From positions 1 through 20,351 of the forward strand of contig JBOGIQ010000076.1 in NCBI GenBank assembly GCA_050742535.1: DNA of 20,351 nt, read 5' to 3'. Under the pieces are notes generated by a model. That model was not told where the DNA came from. It made no database searches and worked only from the letters and a program-made list of their open reading frames with translations. The DNA comes from Gp6-AA40 sp050742535. Lineage in GTDB: Bacteria > Acidobacteriota > Vicinamibacteria > Vicinamibacterales > UBA2999. Positions 13,517-20,351 of the stretch are shown piece by piece (the stretch's first letter is position 1; each line of letters opens with the position of its first letter). The position numbers were made by a program, and so were the translations under genes.

Positions 13517-15925
13517 TCATCCGAGCGGCGGCGGGAACCCTTCCCGATCGCGTCCGACCACGCGACGATCGCTGACGTCCCATGGATGCTCTCCACCGAG
13601 CAGGGACTGTCCGAGGTAGCCGGCGCCGAGAACGAGCGCAGTGAACCGGCTTCCTTCGCCCAGCGCGGTGTCATAGCCGACACGGGCGCCGCCCACGCGG
13701 AACAGCGCCCAATAGAGCTGCACGTCGAACGCGGCGTGCGCCGGACGCTCGCGCTCGACGACCGCGGCAACGGCTTCCCGCAGCCGCTGCCGCCGCTCGG
13801 GCAACGCGGACACGTCGATCGGCGCGAGCACGGTGAAGCGATGCGCGGCGGCGGGATCTCCCTCGGCAAACGCCTCGGACAGGCGCACGCCGAATGGACC
13901 GGATCGGGCCGCGCCGGCGCGCGGAACGCGATCGTCGTCAAACAAGCCGTCACCGTCCGGGCAGGGATCGAGCGCGAGCCGAACGGCGGCCAGCAGCCCG
14001 CGACGCGTGCCGCGGCGGCGATAGAGCTCCGCCGCGTGCGTGATGAACAGTCGGCGTCGCGCCTCGTCCCATCCGTTGTCGAAGGAGGCGCCCAGCCATT
14101 CGCCGAGCCAGGCGAGCCCCTCGCGCGGCGCGGTTGCCGGATCGAAGAGCACCTCCGCGGAGGCGATCCGTCCTTCGAGCTCGGTGAACAGTCCCTCGAC
14201 GTTGGCCAGAAAACGGTCGGTGAACGACGCCGAGCTCGGGTCCTCGCGATAGACGTCCGGCAGATAGCGCAAGTACGAGAAGCGCGGATAGTGCACGCGC
14301 AGCGCGTGCAGCTTCGGACTCGATCGGCCGCTGCCACGCAGTGTCAGGCGCAGCTCGACGAACTGCCCGACGGCATCCTGGAACAGCAGCTCCCAGGTGC
14401 CGGCACCGGGCGGTGGCGTGGCGTGCATCGGCGCCGTCCATGCCAGCTCCGGCCCATTCGGCCGCAGCCGCAGCGCCGGCTCGCGTCGCCACGGCAGCGC
14501 TGGCAGATCGTCCTCGTCGTCGGCCGCGCGCGATTCGACCTCGACACGGTCACCGGGCGGAATGCAGGCGTCGAGCAGCAGCCGGTGCCAGACACAGCCC
14601 GGTTCCTTGCCGTCGAAGATCACGCGATCGAGCACGCCGCGCGTTGCGTAGCGGGGCCGCGGCAGCTCGGCGAGCGGCAGCCAGCCGTCGGCGAGGTCGT
14701 AATACGCTTCGCGATCGGCGCCGGAGACGAGCGCCTTCCCCGCCCAGCGCCGCATCGGGAAATACGCGGCGAGCGCCCTGATGTCGAGCACGGCGCTTTC
14801 GGGCGTACCGCGGATCCCGGTCGACAGCGCAAACCCGAAGCTCTGGTTGCCCGCGACGTCGGCGACGTACAGCGTCCCGGTCATCACGCCCGCGGGCGAT
14901 GCCTCATCAGCCACAAACGCAACGTCGTGCCCGACGAGCGTCGCCGGACCTTCGAGGAGAATCGCGAGCGCGGCGGCGAGCGACGCCGGCGCGCTCAGCA
15001 GCTCACCGGCGGGTGCCGGCGGTGACCCGCCGGTCCAGCCGCACGTCGTCCATCGGTAAAGGCGCGTGTCGCCGGCGTCCGCGTCCGCTTCCATCACCAG
15101 CGCCGATCCGTCCGGCAGCGCGACGACGGCAACCGGATCGCCGGCGCCGGGAACCACCGGCGACGCGAAACTGATCGAAATGCCGCTCGGGAAGGTTCGC
15201 AGTGGCGGCACGCAGGCGGCCGTCGGCGCCACACCGACCGGGCGGAACGCGTCGGGGAGCGGTGCGGCCGCGATCTCGACTTCGTCGCCGGCGCGTACCA
15301 CACGCAGATCGCGATCGAGCCGCCACAAACGGCCGACCCCGGCTGCCGGCCGATCGAGCACCCAGAGGCCTCCACCCGGCGTCGAGGCGAGGTCGAACGG
15401 TGCGAAGGGCACGACGTCCGGCCAGCGCAGCCACACCGGCGGCCCGCCACCGTGCAGGTCGAAGACGAGCAGGCCGGCGGGCGCGAGCGTGCCGACGACG
15501 AGGAAGTGACGCTCGGTGACCGCCAGCCCGCGCAGGAGAGGCAGTGTTGGCGGCGACGGCGGCGCGCAGGCCGCGAACGCTCCGGATGCCGGCGGTGGAG
15601 TGTCGGCGGCCACAAGTTGCGACACGGACCAGAATTCGGCGCTCGCCGCAGCGTCACGCGGTCGATACCGCACCGAGCGCCGATCCGCCGAGATCCAATA
15701 AAAGTGTCCGAACCGATCGCGCGCCGCGCCGCGACGGTGCTCAGGCGTGAACGGCGCCTCCGCGGGACGCGCTGGAAAGCGGAACAGTTGTGGCCGTAAC
15801 CGGACGTGCGACGTTTTCGGATCCCAATCGACGCGTTCATCGACGGGCGGAGTCGCGTCCCCCAGGCGCGGCAGCCAGTCGCGCGCACCGAGCAGGAGAT
15901 GCACGTGAGTGCCGTTGACGTCCAC
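13517..15925 (-). CDS. Tail protein I (gpI)-like baseplate protein with large N-terminal beta-rich extension
   Basis: An 802-aa protein with two parts. Residues 550-800 match the phage tail protein I / TIGR02242 type, with YLRYLPDVYREDPSSASFTD (551-570), RFLANVEGLFTELEGRIASA, then REGLAWLGEWLG and RRLFITHAAELYRRRGTRRG. This is the wedge component that sits at the baseplate rim and connects to fibres. Residues 1-540 are beta-rich with repeated strand-turn units such as GGGLWVLDRPAAGVGRLWRL and GSALVMEADADAGDTRLYRW. They look like a propeller or other repeat fold and are much longer than plain gpI (around 200 aa). The start is GTG 15925, with GGAGGAG 7 nt upstream and the previous stop 1 nt away. 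Inference: the extension may be a rim or receptor-facing domain. The gpI call is firm; the propeller call is tentative. Confidence 0.9.
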   Translation of the reverse strand: MDVNGTHVHLLLGARDWLPRLGDATPPVDERVDWDPKTSHVRLRPQLFRFPARPAEAPFTPEHRRGAARDRFGHFYWISADRRSVRYRPRDAAASAEFWSVSQLVAADTPPPASGAFAACAPPSPPTLPLLRGLAVTERHFLVVGTLAPAGLLVFDLHGGGPPVWLRWPDVVPFAPFDLASTPGGGLWVLDRPAAGVGRLWRLDRDLRVVRAGDEVEIAAAPLPDAFRPVGVAPTAACVPPLRTFPSGISISFASPVVPGAGDPVAVVALPDGSALVMEADADAGDTRLYRWTTCGWTGGSPPAPAGELLSAPASLAAALAILLEGPATLVGHDVAFVADEASPAGVMTGTLYVADVAGNQSFGFALSTGIRGTPESAVLDIRALAAYFPMRRWAGKALVSGADREAYYDLADGWLPLAELPRPRYATRGVLDRVIFDGKEPGCVWHRLLLDACIPPGDRVEVESRAADDEDDLPALPWRREPALRLRPNGPELAWTAPMHATPPPGAGTWELLFQDAVGQFVELRLTLRGSGRSSPKLHALRVHYPRFSYLRYLPDVYREDPSSASFTDRFLANVEGLFTELEGRIASAEVLFDPATAPREGLAWLGEWLGASFDNGWDEARRRLFITHAAELYRRRGTRRGLLAAVRLALDPCPDGDGLFDDDRVPRAGAARSGPFGVRLSEAFAEGDPAAAHRFTVLAPIDVSALPERRQRLREAVAAVVERERPAHAAFDVQLYWALFRVGGARVGYDTALGEGSRFTALVLGAGYLGQSLLGGEHPWDVSDRRVVGRDREGFPPPLG

Positions 15926-15926
15926 G

Positions 15927-18116
15927 TCAGCACTCCTCCGGAATCACAGGTACCGGAATCCGTCGTGTCTCGGGCGGGGCGCCAGTCGGCACCGCGCCGG
16001 CTACTTCGGATAACGGCACCGGGTCGCCGGCAACGACCGAAACGCCCGCGACACGTGGAAGCTGGACCCCTCCGAGCGACAGGTTGGCGATCGGCCCGCC
16101 GCTGATGTTGCCGAGGAGCAGTCCATTCACGCGCGCGATGCCCGGCACGCGTGCCACCGCCGCCAGCACCTCGCCGACATCGACGTCCTTGTCGAGCGGC
16201 CAGCCGCGTCCTTCGAATCCGCCGGCGAGCGGCGACAGGAAGCGACGAACTTCAATGCCGGCGCGCTCGATCACCGGACCCTGGTCCTGTCCGGGAACGA
16301 CGTCCACGCCGACCGACACGATCAGGTCGCGGTACTCCGGTCCCGTCAGAAAGAGCTCGGTCGTGACCAGGCGCCGCGGCTCGAGGTGCCGGCACACCGC
16401 CTCGAGAAACAGGCGATCGGGTTCGGGGTTGTCGGGATGCGTGGCGTCGAAGAGCGGTACCAGCAGCAGCGTGACCACACCGGGCGCGACGCCGGCGCGC
16501 CGCGGGTGATACAGCGGCAGTACGTCGACGCGTCCGAGCTCCACGCCGGGCGTGGCCCACACGATCTCGCGGAAGTCTTCCTCCGTGACGAGCCGATCAC
16601 GATGGCGGAGCCAGCGCGGGATACGGTGCTCGGCATCGGTCACGGACTCCGCATCGCTGCCTCCCCACGTCGGCGCGGGGTTGACGACCTGCATGCCGGC
16701 CGGAAGCGACGGACCGCGCGTGATCGCGCCGATCCCGACGACTCCCTGACGGCCGCCACCGTAGGCGTATGAGGCGACGATCGCCGAGCCGCGCGGCCAA
16801 CGCATGCCGTGGAAGCCGTCGCCACATCGGATTTCGCCGGACTCCGGGTCCAGCGTGAACGCGCGCGACGATGCCGTCGCGACTGCGGGAACGGCGGTTC
16901 CGGCCAGGCGCGGAGCGGCCTGGGGGATCTCGGGTCCGGCGGCAAACAGATCGTCGACACGCTGCCACCGTTCGCCGTTCACGGCCAGGATCAGCGTGTC
17001 GGGAAGCACCGGCGTATGCGCCAGCACGACGCGCTGTCCCGGTTCGCCAGTACCGGCGGGAAGGCTCTCCGCCGCCACCCACGCCCGCTGCGTCACCTCG
17101 GAACCGTTGATCCAGATGCCGGAAAGCCGCGCCGCGCCCTGCGGTGTGCGGACGCGGATCCAGGTGATCAGCCGCTCGCCATCCTGCGACTCGGCGAGCG
17201 TCGGCGGCAACTCGCCAACACCGGGCTCGAGCGGATCGAGGTCTTCCCGCCACGCGAGCCGGTCCGCTCCCGGCAGGCGCAGTTCGACCGTTCCGGGATG
17301 CAGCGCGAGATCGGCGCTTGGCCGCGCGTCGAGCCGGTCGTACACGACGTCGGTGCCGACGAGCCGGGGCAAATCGAACGACAGACCGGCGCTGACGCCG
17401 GCGCCGGCCGCCCGCCGCGCCGGCATGGCACGGCTCGTCTCGTCGAGGGCGGGCAGGACGGCGAGCGTCAGCACCTGGTTCGCAATCACGGGACGGACGG
17501 CGTCGGGCGACTCGCCTTCCCGCGCGAGCAGCGCCAGCCACATCGCGCCGTCCGTTGTTTGCGCCGCGAGGTCGAGATGCGGCAGCGTCACTCCGGTCTC
17601 CGGCGGATTGAACGGGCGCGTCTCGTAGAAGTCGAGTCGCGCCCCGGCCTGCGTCAGATCGCCGTACAACCGCGTGTAGAGCCGCTCGACGTCCTGCTGC
17701 CGCGCCGCGTCGAGCGACGCTTTGTAATAGAGGCGGCCTTCGATCGGCAGCACCTGCAGTCCGTCACGCGTGCGGTACGGCACACGGCCGGCCGTCACCT
17801 CTGTTTCCCCGGGCAGGGTCGTCACCGTCAGCGGGCCCCGGCGCGTGCCGAACGTGACCAGGCCCTGCGCCGGCTGCGCCGGCAGCAACGGCACGTCAAG
17901 GAGCTGCAGGAACTTGCGGCGGTTGCGCTCCGGGATGAGGTCGGCGCGGTACGAGAGCGTCTCGGCGATGAAGGCAAATAGCTGGACGATCGTGACGCCG
18001 GGATCGGCGTCGTTGAGGTTCGTCCATTCGGGCGTATGCGACGGCACGCGCTCGAGTGCTTCGCGGACGAGTTGACGGTAGCTGAGGAGCGCGACAGGCG
18101 GAGGCGGCAGTGGCAC
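15927..18116 (-). CDS. Baseplate J/gp6-like protein (Afp11-type)
   Basis: A 729-aa putative baseplate assembly protein. The N-terminus carries the recognisable block YRQLVREALERVPSHTPEW (residues 12-30), then NDADPGVTIVQLFAFIAETL and SYRADLIPERNRRKFLQLL. The C-terminal third holds the J-like domain, with WLRHRDRLVTEEDFREIVWA around residues 502-521, a strand-rich segment (GVVTLLLVPLF), and RRLVTTELFLTGPEYRDLIV followed by the wedge-like end. In phage P2 (gpJ) and T4 (gp6) this protein forms the wedge ring that drives baseplate opening. The start is a GTG at 18116: AGGAGG lies 7 nt upstream and the family's N-terminal block begins straight after it. The frame stays open 52 more codons upstream, but that stretch is antisense-like Arg-rich sequence inside the gp25 gene. 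The stop is 1 nt from the next start. Confidence 0.93.
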   Translation of the reverse strand: MPLPPPPVALLSYRQLVREALERVPSHTPEWTNLNDADPGVTIVQLFAFIAETLSYRADLIPERNRRKFLQLLDVPLLPAQPAQGLVTFGTRRGPLTVTTLPGETEVTAGRVPYRTRDGLQVLPIEGRLYYKASLDAARQQDVERLYTRLYGDLTQAGARLDFYETRPFNPPETGVTLPHLDLAAQTTDGAMWLALLAREGESPDAVRPVIANQVLTLAVLPALDETSRAMPARRAAGAGVSAGLSFDLPRLVGTDVVYDRLDARPSADLALHPGTVELRLPGADRLAWREDLDPLEPGVGELPPTLAESQDGERLITWIRVRTPQGAARLSGIWINGSEVTQRAWVAAESLPAGTGEPGQRVVLAHTPVLPDTLILAVNGERWQRVDDLFAAGPEIPQAAPRLAGTAVPAVATASSRAFTLDPESGEIRCGDGFHGMRWPRGSAIVASYAYGGGRQGVVGIGAITRGPSLPAGMQVVNPAPTWGGSDAESVTDAEHRIPRWLRHRDRLVTEEDFREIVWATPGVELGRVDVLPLYHPRRAGVAPGVVTLLLVPLFDATHPDNPEPDRLFLEAVCRHLEPRRLVTTELFLTGPEYRDLIVSVGVDVVPGQDQGPVIERAGIEVRRFLSPLAGGFEGRGWPLDKDVDVGEVLAAVARVPGIARVNGLLLGNISGGPIANLSLGGVQLPRVAGVSVVAGDPVPLSEVAGAVPTGAPPETRRIPVPVIPEEC
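15933..15939 (-). promoter_or_regulatory. Ribosome binding site deciding the GTG start of the gpI-like gene
   Basis: GGAGGAG on the minus strand, 7 nt before GTG 15925. It lies inside the last codons of the gpJ-like gene and supports a non-ATG start 1 nt after that gene's stop. Confidence 0.8.
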
Positions 18117-18123
18117 GTCGTCT

Positions 18124-18129
18124 CCTCCT
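18124..18129 (-). promoter_or_regulatory. Ribosome binding site deciding the GTG start of the gpJ-like gene
   Basis: AGGAGG on the minus strand, 7 nt before GTG 18116, overlapping the TAG stop of the gp25 gene. It supports the GTG start over the 52-codon upstream extension of the open frame. Confidence 0.85.
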
Positions 18130-18526
18130 ATCCGGCCAGTTGCACGCGCACGTCGGTGCGATCGGCGAGGCCGGTCGCGCGCAGGCGGTAGCGCACGGTG
18201 GCAATGGCGGCGCGCGGATCGTCGGCGTCGCTGGTGACGCGCACGGCTTCGAGCTCGATCCGCGGCTCCCACAGCGCGAGCGCCTGCGTGATCTGCTCCT
18301 GAATGAGCCGATGGGTCGTCGGCGTGTTCGGCTCGAAGAGATAACGGGTCAGCGCGCCGCCGAAATCCGGCAGCATGATCCGCTCGCGGCGATCGGTCGA
18401 GAGGATCACGCGGATCGACTCGCGCACGTTCTCGGCGCCGGCCGAATAGGCAAATCGTCCGTCGGCGTCGATGCGCGGCGGGAAGCTGATCCCGCGTCCA
18501 AGAAGCGTGGCTTCGCTCTGCGCCAT
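18128..18526 (-). CDS. gp25-like baseplate wedge protein (Afp9-type)
   Basis: A 132-aa protein of the GPW/gp25 family, close to the usual family length. The sequence shows the family pattern: ENVRESIRVILSTDRRERIM (residues 32-51) followed by LPDFGGALTRYLFEPN (52-67), with a C-terminal half of beta strands (IATVRYRLRATG). In T4-like and eCIS particles this protein links the baseplate wedge to the sheath and helps start sheath polymerisation. The reading frame is open 17 codons further upstream, but ATG 18526 is chosen because GAGGAG lies 6 nt before it and the preceding gene's TGA overlaps it. The TAG stop overlaps the ribosome site of the gpJ-like gene. It acts in the cytosol during particle assembly. 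Confidence 0.95.
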   Translation of the reverse strand: MAQSEATLLGRGISFPPRIDADGRFAYSAGAENVRESIRVILSTDRRERIMLPDFGGALTRYLFEPNTPTTHRLIQEQITQALALWEPRIELEAVRVTSDADDPRAAIATVRYRLRATGLADRTDVRVQLAG

Positions 18527-20184
18527 CACTCGCTCCTCACCGGGATCGGCAGGCAGATCTTGAAGAACGCGAGCCACCAGAAAACGATGTTCAGCAGGTA
18601 GAGGAAGATCATCAGGACGATGAACGCGCAGAGCGTGATGATCGGGATCGACAGCGAGCAGATCATCCCGATCGTCCAGCCCGGTTCGTCGTTGAGGTTG
18701 CCGTCCTCGATGTCCGTCACCTTCTTATTGCGGACGCGCTCGATCTGCTGGCGCAGCTTGCTCGACATCAGCACGGCGACGCCCTTCGGGAACTTGCGCA
18801 GCCCCTTCGGGCTGGTATCGAGCGGCATGCGGATGACGAGCGGCCGCGCCGGGGCGTCGGGATCGAAGAACGGCGCCAGGCGGAACGGCCGCGACGGCGC
18901 ACTGACCAGCGGATCGTGGAACGGCACGCACAGCGGCCGCTCATAGGCGAAGCGAAGCCAGTACACGGCGCCCTCGACTTCGGCGGTTTCGGCGGCGCGC
19001 GCGCCCAACACCGGCGGACCACCGGAGAGCACCGGCAATGCCTGCGGCGGCGTGCCCAGCGCCACGAACACCGTTGCCTCGAACAACCCGCCATGAATCA
19101 GGTCGATCGCCGCCGTGCGCACCTGCTGCGCCGTGAACGACACCGGCACCGGCACCGCACCCGTGCCCGCACCCGTACCGAGCAGCGCCGGCCGGTGCGC
19201 TTCGGTACGGCGCAATGCGTCACGCCACGTACCGGATCCGGCGAAGCTCGCCGCGAGCGCATCGAAAACGGCCTCCTGCGGATCAGGCAAACCGGCGGAG
19301 CTCGACGCAACGACGGCATTCCAGACCGCCGGCAGCTCCGCTTTCAGGAAATCGATCAGATCGAGCGCCGCGAAGGCGAGCAGCTCGCGCATCTGCGGCG
19401 CGGCCGCGTCGAGCGCCGCCGCCGGCGCGCCGGACGGCGGCGAATCCAGCAGAGCGGTGAGCCCGGCAATCACGCGTGCCGCGAAGGTGGCGCGACGTGG
19501 ATCGGACAGCGGCTCGAGCGGGTCCGGGTCGGTGCCGGTAACCGGCGGCGGCACCACGGCGTCCGCGGGCCGTGCGCCCTCGTAGATTTCGCGCGAGGCC
19601 ACGGGCAGCATTCCGGCCCACAACCGCCGCGTGCGGCCGCTTTCGGTGGCCTGGATCGGGAACAGCGGCAGCCGCTCTTCCCCGGTCGCAAGTCCTGCCG
19701 CCACCGCCTGCCACACACCGGCCTTGCGATCGCCAATCCATGCCTGCTCGACGAAGGTCTCCGGATCGGTCGCGTCAAAGGTACGGTTCGGCTTGGGCAC
19801 CAGCCGACGCAGCACCATCGACGTCCGCTCGCCCGCCGCCACGTCGACGCGACGATCCGGCAGGCCGACACGCCGGCAAACGAGGCTGGCCGCCGTCACA
19901 TAGAAGCGGCCGTGTACTGGCTGATAGAGCCGAAGCGTCCGCACGAGTGACGGATCGCCAGCCGGCGCCCATCCAGCCGACGGCTGCTCCCACGTTTCCG
20001 GGCGGGCCACGCGATCGGCCACGCCGCCGTCGCCGCGCGCCATTAACCCGATCAGCTCCTCCATGAACGAGTCCGACTCGAACCGCAGCAGCGCCGGCTG
20101 GCGGAAGCGCACGCGTCCTCCCGGATCGTCCTGAGCCAGATCCCACAGCGGCGGCGCCGTCACCCATTCAAGGTCGTGTCGCAT
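18526..20184 (-). CDS. eCIS-cluster protein of unknown function with C-terminal hydrophobic hairpin
   Basis: A 552-aa protein starting at ATG 20184, 3 nt after the spike gene, with only a weak GGTGAG upstream. I do not recognise a named catalytic domain. The first 490 or so residues look soluble and globular, rich in Ala, Pro and Arg. A basic stretch (KLRQQIERVRNKK) and an acidic one (DIEDGNLNDE) then precede about 38 nearly uninterrupted hydrophobic residues (504-541, 18675-18562), including IPIITLCAFIVLMIFLYLLN and VFWWLAFF. The tail ends KICLPIPVRSE. This is long enough for two membrane passes or a re-entrant hairpin. There is no N-terminal signal peptide. The gene lies between the spike and gp25 genes, so it probably belongs to the baseplate region. 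Inference: it could tether the baseplate to the cytoplasmic membrane, or it could be a payload or chaperone-like factor. The stop overlaps the gp25 start as TGATG. Confidence 0.85.
   Translation of the reverse strand: MRHDLEWVTAPPLWDLAQDDPGGRVRFRQPALLRFESDSFMEELIGLMARGDGGVADRVARPETWEQPSAGWAPAGDPSLVRTLRLYQPVHGRFYVTAASLVCRRVGLPDRRVDVAAGERTSMVLRRLVPKPNRTFDATDPETFVEQAWIGDRKAGVWQAVAAGLATGEERLPLFPIQATESGRTRRLWAGMLPVASREIYEGARPADAVVPPPVTGTDPDPLEPLSDPRRATFAARVIAGLTALLDSPPSGAPAAALDAAAPQMRELLAFAALDLIDFLKAELPAVWNAVVASSSAGLPDPQEAVFDALAASFAGSGTWRDALRRTEAHRPALLGTGAGTGAVPVPVSFTAQQVRTAAIDLIHGGLFEATVFVALGTPPQALPVLSGGPPVLGARAAETAEVEGAVYWLRFAYERPLCVPFHDPLVSAPSRPFRLAPFFDPDAPARPLVIRMPLDTSPKGLRKFPKGVAVLMSSKLRQQIERVRNKKVTDIEDGNLNDEPGWTIGMICSLSIPIITLCAFIVLMIFLYLLNIVFWWLAFFKICLPIPVRSE
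18533..18538 (-). promoter_or_regulatory. Ribosome binding site for gp25-like gene
   Basis: GAGGAG on the minus strand, 6 nt before ATG 18526, inside the end of the upstream gene. It favours this ATG over the one 17 codons upstream. Confidence 0.8.
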
Positions 20185-20187
20185 GGC

Positions 20188-20351
20188 TCACCAGATGTTC
20201 CCCGCACCGGGGGTGTACGACGCACTGACGACGGAGTTGGTAATCACCGTGTCTGCCTGCACGACGCCGCTGAACTTGCTCATCCCGGCGTTCACCGTCA
20301 CCATGCCGGCCGACACTTCCACCGTCGACGCCTGCACCGTGAGCTTCGCGC
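20188..20351 (-). CDS. VgrG/gpV-like spike (baseplate) protein, C-terminal end only
   Basis: This is a partial gene whose 5' part lies beyond the right edge. The last 53 codons read in frame to a TGA at 20190-20188. The peptide alternates short beta-type residues (AKLTVQASTVEVSAG, then MVTVNAGMSKFSG) and closes with ITNSVVSASYTPGAGNIW. This pattern is typical of the C-terminal beta-helix of phage baseplate V / VgrG-type spike proteins, where repeated VxV strands form the needle and the TPGAGNxW ending is common. The role would be the central spike below the tube that pierces the target envelope and may carry a PAAR tip. The stop is 3 nt before the next gene's ATG, so they are co-transcribed. 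The family call rests on the C-terminal end only. Confidence 0.82.
   Translation of the reverse strand, partial: AKLTVQASTVEVSAGMVTVNAGMSKFSGVVQADTVITNSVVSASYTPGAGNIW

Noticed and set aside
13163..15025. 620-codon open frame on the plus strand
   Set aside because: Antisense to the gpI-like gene and the start of the next gene; no recognisable domain.
1..20351. Prophage interpretation
   Set aside because: No capsid, terminase, portal, integrase or lysis gene is present. The ATPase plus DUF4157 protein next to baseplate genes is the eCIS pattern.

Overview
This GC-rich 20.35 kb window holds one dense co-directional gene block, entirely on the minus strand. It belongs to a phage-tail-like contractile injection system of the extracellular (eCIS) type. 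The organism looks like a diderm environmental bacterium with high GC. The best evidence is gene 8, which has a Sec signal peptide and ends in an outer-membrane beta-barrel with a terminal Phe. An Acidobacteriota-like or Gemmatimonadota-like host is a low-confidence guess from style only.

Layout in transcription order (right to left): the tail end of a VgrG/gpV-like spike protein (20351-20188, cut by the window edge); a 552-aa protein with a C-terminal hydrophobic hairpin (20184-18526); a gp25-like baseplate wedge protein (18526-18128); a gpJ/gp6-like baseplate protein with a GTG start (18116-15927); a gpI-type tail protein with a large N-terminal extension (15925-13517); two proteins sharing an N-terminal module (13483-12440 and 12431-11061); a PASTA plus IPT/TIG protein (11047-10040); an exported von Willebrand A plus outer-membrane beta-barrel protein (10017-7216); a protein with a distinctive C-terminal motif (7205-5079); a tandem AAA+ ATPase of the Afp15 kind (5082-2908); and a very large DUF4157 ('eCIS core domain') protein that runs off the left edge (2911-1).

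Genes are packed with gaps of 33 nt or less. Several stop and start codons overlap (TGATG at 18528-18524, ATGA at 5082-5079 and 2911-2908), so this is read as one operon with strong translational coupling. No promoter, terminator, RNA gene, IS element, CRISPR array or non-coding stretch over 300 nt is visible. Sheath, tube, LysM and PAAR genes are not in the window; if present they should lie to the right of 20351.

How the genes may work together (partly inference): the spike, gp25, gpJ and gpI proteins build the baseplate; the AAA+ ATPase probably acts in assembly; the DUF4157 protein is the best candidate payload or payload-linked factor. The unusual part is the envelope-facing set: a hydrophobic C-terminal hairpin beside the baseplate genes, a PASTA/IPT protein, and a signal-peptide VWA protein anchored by a beta-barrel. 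Together they suggest a contractile machine tied to the producer's own envelope rather than a purely free eCIS. The DUF4157 gene is easy to miss because it has no stop in the window and a 775-codon open frame lies antisense to it.
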